A DNA stretch of 14,658 nt from Sutterella sp. (GCA_003488465.1 DNLN01000128.1:1-14658); one strand, 5' to 3'. Shown: positions 6,592 to 14,658, counted from the stretch's first letter. Translations and numbers: made by a program. Notes: a model not told the origin generated them from the letters alone.

Positions 6592-6948
6592 TTAGGCGAG
6601 CGCCTGCTTAGCAAGAGCAACCAGACCGGCAAAACCAGCCTGATCGAACACAGCCATGTCGGCCAGAACCTTGCGATCCAGAGCGATGTTGGCCTTCTTC
6701 AGACCGTTCATGAAACGGCTGTAGGTCATTCCGTTGGCACGGGTCGCGGCGTTGATACGGGCGATCCACAGGCGGCGGAACACATGCTTCTTGTCGCGGC
6801 GGTCACGGTAGGCATACTGGCCAGCGCGCATGACAGCCTGCTTGGCAACGCGGAAAACATTGTTGCGACGCAGACGGAAACCCTTGGCAAGGGCGAGAAT
6901 CTTCTTGTGACGGGCATGAGCCGTCACGCCACGCTTAACTCGAGGCAT
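6592..6948 (-). CDS. rplT: 50S ribosomal protein L20
   Basis: The 118-residue basic protein starts [18 protein letters not shown] and matches L20 along its full usual length. L20 binds 23S rRNA early in 50S assembly. Its C-terminal half (about 60-118) carries the domain that in E. coli also represses translation of rpmI-rplT. The ATG is preceded by GGGAGGG at 6-base spacing, the strongest ribosome-binding site in the operon. It lies 18 bases after rpmI and is closed by an intrinsic terminator. Confidence 0.98.
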   Translation of the reverse strand: MPRVKRGVTAHARHKKILALAKGFRLRRNNVFRVAKQAVMRAGQYAYRDRRDKKHVFRRLWIARINAATRANGMTYSRFMNGLKKANIALDRKVLADMAVFDQAGFAGLVALAKQALA

Positions 6949-6966
6949 CTTTAACCCTCCCTTTGA

Positions 6967-7164
6967 TTACGCGTAAGGCAACATACGATGGATGGACTTG
7001 CTGTCAGACTCGTGAATGGTGACCATTCCGCGCAGGTGACGCTTGTTCTTCGTCGTACGATGAGTGAGGATGTGACGCTTGGTAGCGTGACCACGCTTGA
7101 TCGAGCCGCCAGAGCGGACCTTAAAGCGCTTGCTTGCAGCCTTCTTTGTTTTCATCTTCGGCAT
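6967..7164 (-). CDS. rpmI: 50S ribosomal protein L35
   Basis: The 65-residue protein starts [20 protein letters not shown], the universal L35 N terminus, and ends [10 protein letters not shown]. An in-frame ATG 63 bases upstream would add 21 residues foreign to the family, so I place the start at 7164, behind AAAGGAAAC. L35 is a small basic protein of the large subunit. The 158-base gap to infC contains a long hairpin that may belong to L20-mediated control. Confidence 0.97.
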   Translation of the reverse strand: MPKMKTKKAASKRFKVRSGGSIKRGHATKRHILTHRTTKNKRHLRGMVTIHESDSKSIHRMLPYA

Positions 7165-7251
7165 TTGGCCGGTTTCCTTTAAATTATCGGGACTCCAGGC
7201 GTCCGGCTTGAATCCGGATCTTCTCAAAGCCCGCCCCGACTTGTTTCACCC

Positions 7252-7285
7252 GCCTGTCAGGGAAAGAATTCCCTGGCGGACAGGC
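7252..7285 (-). promoter_or_regulatory. Structured rpmI leader hairpin, candidate L20 control region
   Basis: On the minus strand GCCTGT pairs with ACAGGC, and inside it CAGGGAA pairs with TTCCCTG around a TTCT loop, 13 bp with one 4-base bulge. It is in the infC-rpmI gap, about 88 bases before the rpmI start. In E. coli L20 represses rpmI-rplT by binding a structured leader that mimics its 23S site; I infer a similar role from location only and did not identify the mimic itself. No T-run follows, so it is not a terminator. Confidence 0.35.
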
Positions 7286-7322
7286 AGCGAGCGCGTTATT
7301 TTACACAACTGCTCAAAAATGT

Positions 7323-7844
7323 CTACTTCTTGCGCTTGGGAGCGAGCACCATGATCATCTGGCGCCCTTCAAGCTTGGGCTTGTTCTCGATCTGAGCCTC
7401 CTCGACGAGATCCTCGGCGATGCGGGTCATGATCTGAGCACCGATATCCTGATGCGCCATCTCGCGGCCCCTGTAGCGCAGCGTCACCTTGGCCTTGTCG
7501 CCGTCAGCGAGAAACCTGCGCAGAGCACGGAGCTTGGTCTGGTAATCGTTTTCGTCCGTGGCAGGGCGGAACTTCACTTCCTTCACCTGCGTAACCTTCT
7601 GCTTGGCCTTGAGCTCCTGCTGGCGCTTCTGTTCCTGATAACGGAACTTGCCGTAATCAACCAGCCTGCACACCGGCGGCTTAGCCGTCGGCGCCACCTC
7701 GACGAGATCCACGCCCTCGTCTTCGGCCATTCTCAAGGCTTCAATAGTACGAACGATTCCGATCTGGTCGCCATCGACGCCCATGAGTCGGACTTCCGGA
7801 ACCCGGATCTCGGAATTGATCCGGTGAGTGCGATCCTGTGCTAT
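7323..7844 (-). CDS. infC: Translation initiation factor IF-3 (AUA start)
   Basis: IF-3 binds the 30S subunit, prevents 50S joining and checks start codon fidelity. The C-terminal domain ([25 protein letters not shown]) and the linker and N-domain ([23 protein letters not shown]) are complete. The first in-frame ATG (7784) would cut off the conserved [13 protein letters not shown] segment. Reading upstream in frame gives A-Q-D-R-T-H-R-I-N, parallel to the Burkholderia N terminus, preceded by ATA at 7842-7844. GGGAG stands 7 bases before it, so I place the start at this AUA (173 residues; E. coli has 180). Rare start codons (AUU in E. coli) allow IF-3 to repress its own mRNA. It lies 38 bases after thrS. 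Confidence 0.93.
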   Translation of the reverse strand: MAQDRTHRINSEIRVPEVRLMGVDGDQIGIVRTIEALRMAEDEGVDLVEVAPTAKPPVCRLVDYGKFRYQEQKRQQELKAKQKVTQVKEVKFRPATDENDYQTKLRALRRFLADGDKAKVTLRYRGREMAHQDIGAQIMTRIAEDLVEEAQIENKPKLEGRQMIMVLAPKRKK

Positions 7845-7882
7845 GACATTACTCCCAAAAAAAGTTGTTCACTGTCAGCGTC

Positions 7883-9805
7883 TTACGCCTGATCGGCATT
7901 GACGCGGCGCTTGTCTTCATCAACCACCTTGGCGATGAACTCGGCCGCGGGCATCACGCCGAGATTGCGGTTGCCCCTGGCGCGCACGCTGACCGTCTCG
8001 TTCTGCCGTTCCTTGTCTCCCACCACGACGATGTAGGGGATCTTCTGGAGGCTGAGCTCGCGGATTTTATAGTTGATTTTTTCACCGCGCAAATCCTCGA
8101 CGACGCGCACTCCAGCCTCACGCAGACGGGCGGCAACACTCTTTGCGTACTCGGCCTGGTCATCGGTGATGGAGGCCACGGCAACCTGCGTCGGAGCAAG
8201 CCACACGGGCATCGCGCCGGCATAGTGCTCGATCAGCATGCCGATCCAGCGCTCGAGCGACCCAAGAATCGCGCGGTGGAGCATGACCGGGATCTTGCGG
8301 GTGTTGTCCTCGGCCACGTACTCGGCGCCAAGGCGCCCGGGCATCTGGAAGTCGACCTGGATCGTGCCGCACTGCCAAGAGCGGCCGAGGCAGTCCTTGA
8401 GGTGATACTCAATCTTGGGACCGTAGAAGGCGCCCTCCCCGGGCAGGATCTCATATTCAACGCCGGCCATCTCCAGGCTCTTGATGAGCGCCGCCTCCGC
8501 CTTGTCCCAGGCCGAGTCCTCGCCGATGCGCATTTCAGGACGCGTGGCGATCTTGTAGCTGATGTTGTCAAAGCCGAACGTGTGGTACACCTCGGCAACA
8601 AGCTTTGTGTAGTTGACGCACTCCTCAAGGATCTGGTCCTCGGTGCAGAAGATATGTCCGTCATCCTGCGTGAAGGCGCGCACACGCATCATGCCGTGGA
8701 GTGAGCCGGAGGGCTCGTTGCGGTGGCACTGGCCGAATTCGCCATAGCGAAGCGGCAGATCGCGATAACTGCGAAGCGCCGAATTGAACAACTGGATGTG
8801 TCCCGGGCAGTTCATCGGCTTCAGAGCGTAGTAGCGGTTCTCCGACTCGGTCGTGAACATGTTCGAGCGATACTTGGCCCAGTGTCCGGAACGCTCCCAC
8901 AGAGAGCGGTCAAGCAGCTGCGGCGCCTTCACCTCCTGATATCCGTTCTGCTGGTAGATGCGGCGCATGAACTGCTCGATCACCTGCCACATGGCCCAGC
9001 CCTTGGCGTGCCAGAAGATCATGCCCGGAGCCTCTTCCTGCAGATGGAACAGATCCAGTTCCTTGCCCAGACGCCGATGATCGCGCTTTTCGGCCTCCTC
9101 GAGCATCTTGAGGTATGCGGCCTGATCGGCCTTGTTGCCCCAGGCGGTGCCGTAGATGCGCTGAAGCATTTCATTCTTGCTGTCGCCGCGCCAGTAGGCG
9201 CCGGCAACCTTCATGAGCTTGAACACCTTGAGTTTGCCGGTGGAGGGCACGTGAGGACCGCGGCACAGATCCGTGAAGTCGCCCTGGGTGTACAGCGACA
9301 GCGTCTCACCCTCGGGAATCGCCCGGATGAGCTCGACCTTGTAGTGCTCGCCAAGCCCCTCGAAGAAGGCGATGGCCTGCTCGCGGGAGACTTCCTTGCG
9401 AGTGATCGGAATGTCCTTCTTGACGAGTTCGGCCATGCGCTTTTCAATCGCCTCGAGATCCTCCGGAGTGAAGGCCCGCTCGAACTTGAAGTCGTAGTAA
9501 AAGCCGTTCTCGATCGCAGGTCCGATCGTCACCTCGGCACTCGGGAAGAGCTGCTTGACGGCCTGGGCCATGAGGTGAGCCGTGGAGTGGCGGAGAATCT
9601 CGACACCCTCATCATTCTTGGCGGTCACGATCGCCACGTCGCTGTCAGCCGCAATCGTCGTGCTCAGATCAACAAGCTTGCCGTTCACCTTTCCAGCCAG
9701 GGCGTCCTTTGCCAGTCCTGCGCCAATCGATTCAGCCACGGCGCGGACCGTCACAGGTCCCTCAAACTCACGCTTTGAGCCGTCCGGCAGCGTAATTGCG
9801 ATCAT
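7883..9805 (-). CDS. thrS: Threonine--tRNA ligase
   Basis: The 640-residue enzyme charges tRNA-Thr and edits Ser-tRNA-Thr. In order: TGS domain (1-62), editing domain with HSTAH (H73, H77) and the DLCRGPH cysteine (C181), catalytic core with zinc ligands C333 (KPMNCPGH), H384 (DDGHIFC) and H510 ([13 protein letters not shown]), and the anticodon-binding domain (about 535-640). All key residues are present. I chose the ATG at 9805 because AAGGAG lies 9 bases upstream and translation then begins [10 protein letters not shown], as in E. coli; an in-frame TTG six codons earlier would place the Shine-Dalgarno inside the gene. A terminator-like hairpin and a leader ORF lie directly upstream. Confidence 0.98.
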   Translation of the reverse strand: MIAITLPDGSKREFEGPVTVRAVAESIGAGLAKDALAGKVNGKLVDLSTTIAADSDVAIVTAKNDEGVEILRHSTAHLMAQAVKQLFPSAEVTIGPAIENGFYYDFKFERAFTPEDLEAIEKRMAELVKKDIPITRKEVSREQAIAFFEGLGEHYKVELIRAIPEGETLSLYTQGDFTDLCRGPHVPSTGKLKVFKLMKVAGAYWRGDSKNEMLQRIYGTAWGNKADQAAYLKMLEEAEKRDHRRLGKELDLFHLQEEAPGMIFWHAKGWAMWQVIEQFMRRIYQQNGYQEVKAPQLLDRSLWERSGHWAKYRSNMFTTESENRYYALKPMNCPGHIQLFNSALRSYRDLPLRYGEFGQCHRNEPSGSLHGMMRVRAFTQDDGHIFCTEDQILEECVNYTKLVAEVYHTFGFDNISYKIATRPEMRIGEDSAWDKAEAALIKSLEMAGVEYEILPGEGAFYGPKIEYHLKDCLGRSWQCGTIQVDFQMPGRLGAEYVAEDNTRKIPVMLHRAILGSLERWIGMLIEHYAGAMPVWLAPTQVAVASITDDQAEYAKSVAARLREAGVRVVEDLRGEKINYKIRELSLQKIPYIVVVGDKERQNETVSVRARGNRNLGVMPAAEFIAKVVDEDKRRVNADQA

Positions 9806-9837
9806 CTTCAAGATCTCCTTCAAACTCTAAAAACCGT

Positions 9838-9868
9838 AAAAAAAACGCGACCCGAAGTGAGCCGCGTT
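9838..9868 (-). terminator. Intrinsic terminator / attenuator directly before thrS
   Basis: On the minus strand AACGCGGC (9861-9868) pairs with GTCGCGTT (9844-9851), 8 bp including one G·U, 9-base loop, followed by eight T (9838-9845, partly in the stem). It ends 17 bases before the thrS Shine-Dalgarno. No promoter fits between it and thrS, so thrS must be expressed by readthrough, which makes it an attenuator candidate. The GCCGC in the leader ORF start region (9939-9943) is complementary to GCGGC in its 5' arm and could form an alternative pairing. Confidence 0.75.
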
Positions 9869-9893
9869 CTTCTTAAGCCATCCCCGCCTGCGC

Positions 9894-9936
9894 GCCCTGA
9901 ATTATCTTTTTAGGGCGTTTGTCGTTCGCGACAAAC
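9894..9936 (-). other. Two hairpins in the thrS leader
   Basis: The first is a perfect 8-bp stem GTTTGTCG/CGACAAAC with a CGAA loop (9917-9936), immediately followed by GCCCT/AGGGC (9894-9898 with 9912-9916). Both lie within or just after the candidate leader ORF; the two Thr codons are in the 3' arm of the first stem. A translating or stalled ribosome would disrupt them, as in classical attenuators. Confidence 0.5.
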
Positions 9937-9946
9937 TCTGCGGCAT
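9902..9946 (-). CDS. Candidate thrS leader peptide (14 aa)
   Basis: A 14-codon ORF starts with ATG at 9946, with GGAG (9953-9956) at an ideal 6-base spacing. The peptide is MPQSLSRTTNALKR, with two consecutive Thr codons (ACG, ACA). It sits 17 bases past the CCA end of tRNA-Val and before the terminator-like hairpin ahead of thrS. The Shine-Dalgarno and place favour a real leader ORF sensing charged tRNA-Thr. Against it, two Thr codons are few compared with the eight in the E. coli thr operon leader. I know of no described counterpart. Confidence 0.4.
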   Translation of the reverse strand: MPQSLSRTTNALKR

Positions 9947-9963
9947 GGACGTCTCCAATAATC

Positions 9964-10040
9964 TGGTAGGCACGATTGGACTCGAACCAACGACCCCCAC
10001 CATGTCAAGGTGATGCTCTAACCAACTGAGCTACGTGCCT
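9964..10040 (-). tRNA. tRNA-Val (anticodon GAC)
   Basis: This is a 77-nt cloverleaf on the minus strand. The acceptor stem is AGGCACG/CGTGCCT, discriminator A, with an encoded CCA (9964-9966). The D-arm is GCTC AGTTGGTTA GAGC. The anticodon loop TTGACAT gives GAC, reading valine GUC/GUU. The T-arm contains GGTTCGAGTCC. It has a strong promoter 13 bases upstream. No terminator separates it from the thrS leader, so the tRNA must be processed out of a longer transcript. Confidence 0.97.
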
Positions 10041-10052
10041 GTGAGAAGCGGA

Positions 10053-10081
10053 ACTATATCGATCCGCCAGGCATTTTGCAA
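10053..10081 (-). promoter_or_regulatory. Promoter of tRNA-Val, probably also thrS operon
   Basis: On the minus strand a -35 TTGCAA (10076-10081), a 17-base spacer and a -10 TATAGT (10053-10058) stand 12 bases before the tRNA 5' end. It is the only good promoter upstream of thrS that I can find, so it probably drives tRNA-Val, the leader and the operon through rplT. Confidence 0.72.
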
Positions 10082-10172
10082 GTGCTTTTGGCAACTTTGG
10101 ATCGACATTCCTCGTTTTTCATCTACAAATGTTTGATTCTATACTGAAAATATTTTTTGGGAAAGAGCCGCC

Positions 10173-10664
10173 TCAGAAATTCAGGTTGATCCCTTCCTTG
10201 ACCGCTCCTCGGGAAGCGTGCCTGTCTGGATCGACGCGCCAAACGTCTCCCTTGCGCTTGATGAGATCGACGCGGATGACACAGTCATAGCCGCTATGGA
10301 AAACCGCTTCCACGAAAATCGCCCCATGCACTGGCTCGGTCGGAAAGTCCCCAGGAAACTCCCAGATTCGTTTTGCACCGACACTCCTCAAGCCCTTTCG
10401 CTCGGCGGCAAACAGGGCGAACTGCTCGCACATCGCCGGCAAGTTGAGCTCAAGAGATTTCTTCTGCTGCACGTTGCCCCCGTCGAGCAGGGAAACCGCC
10501 ATGGCTCTATCCCCCTCGTAGAGGGCCTTCACGTACTGCTCGGCAATCGTTCTGGGATCGTCATCCCTACGCGAAGTGCAGCCGGCAAGACCTATCGGTC
10601 CCACTGCTGCGAGCGCTAGAAGAAACACACGCCGCGTCAAGGGGCGGCTGTCCTGCATCAACAT
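10173..10664 (-). CDS. Small lipoprotein with twin-arginine-like signal, NTF2/DUF4878-like
   Basis: The 163-residue protein begins with TRRVFLLALAAVGPIGLAGC: a twin-arginine motif, a hydrophobic stretch and a lipobox LAGC with the lipidated Cys at 29. Threonine at +2 predicts sorting to the outer membrane by the Lol system, whose carrier LolA is encoded two genes upstream. The mature part has about 130 residues; AEQYVKALYEGDRAMAVSLLD followed by a late WRVD strand resembles DUF4878-type lipoproteins with an NTF2-like fold, a tentative match. ATG at 10664 has a G5 run 6 bases upstream; an alternative ATG at 10658 overlaps the transporter TGA by one base. Function unknown. I see no terminator after it. 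Confidence 0.8.
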   Translation of the reverse strand: MLMQDSRPLTRRVFLLALAAVGPIGLAGCTSRRDDDPRTIAEQYVKALYEGDRAMAVSLLDGGNVQQKKSLELNLPAMCEQFALFAAERKGLRSVGAKRIWEFPGDFPTEPVHGAIFVEAVFHSGYDCVIRVDLIKRKGDVWRVDPDRHASRGAVKEGINLNF

Positions 10665-11983
10665 GCCGCACCCCCTGTTGACTCTTGCTCGGCAAGAACG
10701 CTGCCGCGCGTAAGGTTAAGCGGCATCAGCGCAACCACCGCGGCAACAAAGAACAGCCCCGTGACGGCGATCGCAAGCCTCTGATCGTTGCCGGTCATCC
10801 AGGTGACGATTCCGTACGTGAGCGGCCCAACCATCGCGGAAACCCAGAGGGCCATGTTCCAGAGTCCGTAGAACTCAGCGGATCTTGACTTGGGCGAAAG
10901 GACTGCGACCATGGCACGGCCGGCCGACTGGCTCGACCCCATCGCAAGGCCCGCCAGATTGGCCGCAGCCCAGAAAGTGGCCGCATTCGTTGCCGCCCAG
11001 GCCGTGACCACCATGGCTACCCAAACTAGGAGCGTGAGCATGAGCGAGCGCTTGTGTCCCAGCCAGTCCTGCAGATATCCGAAGCCGAACGCACCGGCCG
11101 CTGCCGTGATGTTGACGAGCAGCACCAGGATAAGCGTCTCGGTCATCGTAAATCCCATCACCTCAGAGGCGTAGATGGCGCTCAGCGCAATCACTGTGGC
11201 GATTCCGCACTGATACAGAAATCCGCAAAGCGCCAGACACGCAAAGTCCGGATGGCTTCTAAGCGTTCTGACCGAACTGAAGAGCTGCTCCCGGATGCCT
11301 CGCTTTTCCGCACGCCCGACGCCCTGTGCAGGCTGCCGCGCAACCGCACGCTCCTTCACCCAGAGAAAGAATGGCAGGCTGAGCACAAGGAACACGCCTG
11401 CGGTGATGAGGTTCGTCACCGGCACAAGCGTGCTCTCGGAGAGCCCCATTGACTGCCCGCGCAGCACGACCACAAGACAAAGCCCCAGCGTCAGAAGCCC
11501 TCCGGCATAGCCCAGTGACCACCCCCAGCCGGAGACCTTCCCGAGGGAAGCTGGCCTGGCAAGCTCGGGCAGGAAAGCCGAGTTCAGCGTCTCGCCGACG
11601 CTGTAGCCGAAGTTGCTGAGAACCACCATGGAAAAGGCAAGCAGCAGCGTGCCCTCCCTGGCAAAGGCCAGCATCGCCGTAGCGGCGATGCAAAGCAGCG
11701 TTGCGGCAAGCAGCCAGATCTTCTTTTTTGCCGTGGCGTCCGAAATCCTGGCGATGGTGGGCATGAACACGATGGCCAGAAGATTGGAAAACGCGACCGC
11801 ACAGGTCCACAGGAGCGTCGCCCAGGAGGCGTCCCGGCAGACGGTCGAAACAAAATATGCGTTGAACACCGCCGTGAGCACCACCGTGCTGTAGCCTGAA
11901 TTCGCTGCATCAAAGAGCGCCCAGCCCCAGACCTCCCTTGCACCCACCCCGTCCTTTAAGGTTGACGCGTCAAATAAAGCCAT
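10658..11983 (-). CDS. MFS transporter, UMF1/Atg22-like family
   Basis: The 441-residue protein is strongly hydrophobic, with about 12 predicted membrane segments and a longer polar loop near residues 208-230 (VKERAVARQPAQGVGRAEKRG) between the two halves. The N-terminal WALFDAANSGYSTVVLTAVF is the signature of the UMF1/Atg22-like group, whose yeast member exports amino acids from the vacuole; bacterial substrates are generally unknown. The repeated MFS loop GYLQDWLGHKR is visible. The start has AGAGAGGAG 6 bases upstream. It is 27 bases after lolA and overlaps the next gene by 7 bases, so the four genes form one operon. I cannot predict the substrate. Confidence 0.87.
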   Translation of the reverse strand: MALFDASTLKDGVGAREVWGWALFDAANSGYSTVVLTAVFNAYFVSTVCRDASWATLLWTCAVAFSNLLAIVFMPTIARISDATAKKKIWLLAATLLCIAATAMLAFAREGTLLLAFSMVVLSNFGYSVGETLNSAFLPELARPASLGKVSGWGWSLGYAGGLLTLGLCLVVVLRGQSMGLSESTLVPVTNLITAGVFLVLSLPFFLWVKERAVARQPAQGVGRAEKRGIREQLFSSVRTLRSHPDFACLALCGFLYQCGIATVIALSAIYASEVMGFTMTETLILVLLVNITAAAGAFGFGYLQDWLGHKRSLMLTLLVWVAMVVTAWAATNAATFWAAANLAGLAMGSSQSAGRAMVAVLSPKSRSAEFYGLWNMALWVSAMVGPLTYGIVTWMTGNDQRLAIAVTGLFFVAAVVALMPLNLTRGSVLAEQESTGGAAC

Positions 11984-12010
11984 CCGGAACTCCTCTCTGC
12001 GATCCCCGTC

Positions 12011-12649
12011 CTATGACAGATTGTCTTCCAGAACATCCACCCCCTTGGGAGGAGCGAACTCAAAGGTTTCGTCCGGGATGGATGCATTGAGCTCCAGTTC
12101 CCGAAATGCGAGCGTTGTCTTTTGGGAGAAGTGATCAATGAGTTCAAGCCTGACAAGCCGCCCGCCGCTTGAAAAGCCGATCAGAATGCAGGCAAAGGAA
12201 GGATCCTGCGTCTTCGGAGTCGCCTTGACCCATACAAGTCCGTCGCGTTCTGGCTGATCCTCCAGCACGAACGTCGCCGACAGATCTCCCGAGCCGAAAA
12301 GCACCGACGCGGGCGTTGCCGACATCGTGCCCGCCAGCCTCTTCACCGTCACCTGCATGAGATCCGGGTCATACAGCCAGAGCGTCCTGCCGTTGGCGAC
12401 AACGCTCTGCCTGTACGGTGCGGTCACGATCCAGGAGAACTTCCCGGGGCGGCGAAAGGAAAACTCCCCGGAACTTTCGGGTTCCCTCGGATTGCCGCTC
12501 TTGTCAAGAAGAAGCTGGGTGAACCGCCCCTTCGCGCTCCCCGCCTCCCGGGCAAAGCGCTCGAGAAACGCACGCCCCGAGGGGGCGGCGAAGACGTCGG
12601 GAACTGCCGCGCAGGCCAAGGCGAGCGCGATCAGGGAGCGCCGCCGCAT
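12011..12649 (-). CDS. lolA: Outer-membrane lipoprotein carrier protein LolA
   Basis: The 212-residue periplasmic chaperone takes lipoproteins from LolCDE at the inner membrane to LolB at the outer membrane. A signal peptide (1-21, cleavage likely after VFA) is followed by the family core: FTQLLLDKSGN, GEFSFRRPGKFSWIVTAPY and RTLWLYDPDLMQVTVKRL. The FRRPGKF segment holds the conserved arginine that in E. coli closes the lipid cavity. The length fits the family. The ATG shares its first base with the TGA of ftsK, so translation is coupled. Confidence 0.95.
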   Translation of the reverse strand: MRRRSLIALALACAAVPDVFAAPSGRAFLERFAREAGSAKGRFTQLLLDKSGNPREPESSGEFSFRRPGKFSWIVTAPYRQSVVANGRTLWLYDPDLMQVTVKRLAGTMSATPASVLFGSGDLSATFVLEDQPERDGLVWVKATPKTQDPSFACILIGFSSGGRLVRLELIDHFSQKTTLAFRELELNASIPDETFEFAPPKGVDVLEDNLS

Positions 12650-14658
12650 CAGACGCCTCCCACGTCGCGCGTCAGGATTTCGCGCTTGCCGGCGGCATTG
12701 GCCGGGCTCACGATGCCTGCCGCCTCCATGCTTTCAATGATGTTGGCCGCACGGTTGTACCCGATGCTGAAGCGCCGCTGGACAAAACTTGTTGACACGC
12801 GCCGGCTCTCAAGGACGAGCTGCACCGCCTCGTCATAAAGCGGATCCTTCTCGCCCATCTTGGCCTGGCCGGCTCCGCCTTCGCCTTCGTAGTCGTCGCT
12901 CGGTTCGGGATCGGTCACGCCCTCGACGTATTCGGGCTCTCCGAAGCTGCGGAGCTCCTGCACGACCCGGTCGATTTCATGTTCGCCTACGACGCAGCCC
13001 TGGGCGCGGATCAGCGCGTGCGTGCCGGGCTTTCTGAAGAGCATGTCGCCGCGGCCGAGCAGATCCTGCGCGCCGCTTTCATCGAGCACCACCATGCTGT
13101 CAAAGCGGCTTGCGACCTGGAAGCAGATGCGGGCCACGATGTTGGCCTTGATGAGCGGCGTGACGATGTCCGCGCTCGGTCTCTGGGTTGCCAGAACGAG
13201 GTGGATGCCGGCGGCTCGCGCCTTTTGCGCAAGGCGCATGATGTAGAGTTCGACCTGCTTGCGGTTGACAAGGATCAGGTCGGCAAGCTCGTCGATGAAG
13301 CACACGAGGTACGGCAGCGGCTTGAGCGGAACGTGCGGCTCGGGGTTTTCCGGATTGACGTCAAAAGGATCCATGAGGGGAACACCCGAGTCGATTGACG
13401 CCTTCACCTTGTCGTTGAAGCTGTCAAAGCTGCGCACGCCAAGCCGGCTCATCAGCCGATAGCGGCGGTCCATCTCATTGACAAGCCAGGCAAGAGCGTT
13501 GGCGGCCTTGGACATGTCCGTCACGACCGGCGTAAGCAGATGGGGAATATCCTGATAAAGCGAGAACTCCACCGTCTTCGGATCGATCAGCACAAGGCGC
13601 AGCTGCGAGGGATCGCACTTGTAGAGCAGCGACAGAATCATCGAGTTGATGCAGACCGACTTGCCCGAACCGGTCGTGCCGCCCACCAGCATGTGCGGCA
13701 TGCGCGCCAGATCAATGATGAGGGGGTTGCCGGCAATATCCTTGCCAAGCGCAAGCGTGAGCAGCGACTTGCTTTCCTTGAATTCCTTGCCGCCGATCAC
13801 CTCCGAGAGGTACACGGCCATGCGCTGCTCGACTCCGTTCGGAATCTCCAACCCCATGTATGGCGTATTGGGAATGGCGGGCACGACTCGGATCGAATGC
13901 ACCGCCAGCGCACGGGTAAGGTCCTTGCAGATCGCCTCGACATGACTGCCCTTGACGCCATCGGCAAGCTGCAGCCAGTACTGGGTGATCACGGGACCGG
14001 CCTGCGCCCCCTTCACCTCGGCCTTGATTCGATAGGTGCGCAGCTTCGACTCAATGAGCCGGCTGGTCATCTCGATGGTCTCTTCGGTGATTCCCTGTCT
14101 GTCTTGCGGCGGCGCCGAAAGCGCCGTCAGATTGGGCGTGATGTGCCCGCCCTGCTCTCTGGCAAGCAGTTCGCCCTGCGTCATGACGGGCCTCACCTTG
14201 GACACCGCATGCTGCACGGCGCCCTGCGCACCCGGAGCCGGGGCTTTGAGCGGTTCTTGTTCGGCAGGAGTCTGACCATCCATTACGTTCCCGCCGAAGG
14301 GCACGTCGATCACGTCCGAATCAGTCGGCGGAACGACCTCGGGACTGGTCTGCACCGCCTGCTCGGGCAGTCTTGCATCGGCAAGGAGCGCCGGCTCAAC
14401 CGATTCGGGATTCCCTGAACCACGACGCTCTGTGATGCTCGCGGCAAGGCGTCCCAGGAATCGCGCACAATTTTCAATCGTCTCTCCGAGCGCCTCGCAC
14501 AAATCAATCCAGGAGAATCGGAACACGAAGGACAGGCCGATGGCGCCCGCAACGGTAAAGATCAGCGTTGCGCCCCAGATGCCAAAATACGGAACGGATC
14601 TGTCAGCAACCAGCCTGCCGAGAAGCCCTCCGGGGCCGAGCGGCAGATCCCGCGACAG
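12649..14658 (-). CDS. ftsK: DNA translocase FtsK (5' end outside window)
   Basis: FtsK is the septal DNA pump that moves chromosome ends to dif sites and activates XerCD. The reading frame is open to the right edge: 669 codons are visible, the first 44 preceding a GTG at 14526 that is an internal Val. A membrane segment lies near visible residues 24-46, so only the end of the N-terminal membrane domain is included. After a Pro/Glu-rich linker (about 75-185) come the motor domain with Walker A GGTTGSGKS (326-334), Walker B LVLIDPK (355-361), CFIDELADLI (453-462) and LATQRPSADIVTP (489-501). The C-terminal winged-helix gamma domain (about 605-669, with RRFSIGYNRAANIIE) reads KOPS. The tail overlaps lolA by one base. 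Normal size suggests roughly 100 residues are missing. Confidence 0.97.
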   Translation of the reverse strand: MSRDLPLGPGGLLGRLVADRSVPYFGIWGATLIFTVAGAIGLSFVFRFSWIDLCEALGETIENCARFLGRLAASITERRGSGNPESVEPALLADARLPEQAVQTSPEVVPPTDSDVIDVPFGGNVMDGQTPAEQEPLKAPAPGAQGAVQHAVSKVRPVMTQGELLAREQGGHITPNLTALSAPPQDRQGITEETIEMTSRLIESKLRTYRIKAEVKGAQAGPVITQYWLQLADGVKGSHVEAICKDLTRALAVHSIRVVPAIPNTPYMGLEIPNGVEQRMAVYLSEVIGGKEFKESKSLLTLALGKDIAGNPLIIDLARMPHMLVGGTTGSGKSVCINSMILSLLYKCDPSQLRLVLIDPKTVEFSLYQDIPHLLTPVVTDMSKAANALAWLVNEMDRRYRLMSRLGVRSFDSFNDKVKASIDSGVPLMDPFDVNPENPEPHVPLKPLPYLVCFIDELADLILVNRKQVELYIMRLAQKARAAGIHLVLATQRPSADIVTPLIKANIVARICFQVASRFDSMVVLDESGAQDLLGRGDMLFRKPGTHALIRAQGCVVGEHEIDRVVQELRSFGEPEYVEGVTDPEPSDDYEGEGGAGQAKMGEKDPLYDEAVQLVLESRRVSTSFVQRRFSIGYNRAANIIESMEAAGIVSPANAAGKREILTRDVGGV

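Noticed and set aside
6967..7227. Longer 86-residue start for L35
   Set aside because: The extra 21 residues do not belong to the family, and the MPKMKTKK start has a ribosome-binding site.
9806..9823. Upstream TTG start for thrS
   Set aside because: It would place the strong AAGGAG Shine-Dalgarno inside the coding sequence and add six residues not found in the family.
12649..14526. ftsK starting at the GTG at 14526
   Set aside because: The frame continues open and hydrophobic to the window edge, and FtsK needs its N-terminal membrane domain, so the gene is cut by the window rather than short.

Overview
The window reads as chromosomal core DNA of a betaproteobacterium. The gene order tRNA-Val, thrS, infC, rpmI, rplT, pheS, pheT, ihfA, merR-like, tRNA-Pro is what I know from Burkholderiales, and ftsK followed by lolA is also familiar there. 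A Sutterellaceae-like gut member is my guess; it rests on protein style and layout, not on a search. Every gene I can support lies on the minus strand, so transcription runs from the right end of the window to the left.

Right part (about 10173-14658): a tightly packed operon of ftsK (5' end beyond the window), lolA, a UMF1/Atg22-type MFS transporter and a small Tat-type lipoprotein. ftsK/lolA share one base, and the transporter and lipoprotein genes overlap by 7 bases. These link chromosome segregation and division with envelope functions.

Middle (about 2435-10081): a translation superoperon. A strong promoter drives tRNA-Val(GAC). Eight bases past the tRNA lies a Shine-Dalgarno for a 14-codon leader ORF, followed by hairpins, an intrinsic terminator and thrS. 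infC follows and appears to start at a non-canonical AUA codon, then rpmI and rplT, closed by a strong terminator. pheS-pheT-ihfA have their own promoter, with a leader carrying a second terminator-like hairpin and a Phe-rich short ORF. ihfA is followed by a MerR-like gene with another terminator-like hairpin just upstream of its start codon.

Left part (1-2400): the MerR-like protein has a tail of ten near-identical pentads. Next come tRNA-Pro(GGG) with its own promoter and intrinsic terminator, then, four bases past the 9-base T-run, a stretch that matches the 5' end of group II intron domain I but has no maturase gene and no visible domain V. It looks like a relic of a terminator-targeting (class C-type) intron. 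After it come a YpfJ-type zinc metallopeptidase gene and, past its stop, tandem promoters and a boxA typical of a ribosomal RNA operon whose 16S gene should lie just outside the left end.

I see no phage, IS element, CRISPR array, toxin-antitoxin or defence gene. The unusual content is in the non-coding parts: the intron relic, three terminator-like hairpins placed directly before coding regions, and the unusual infC start.
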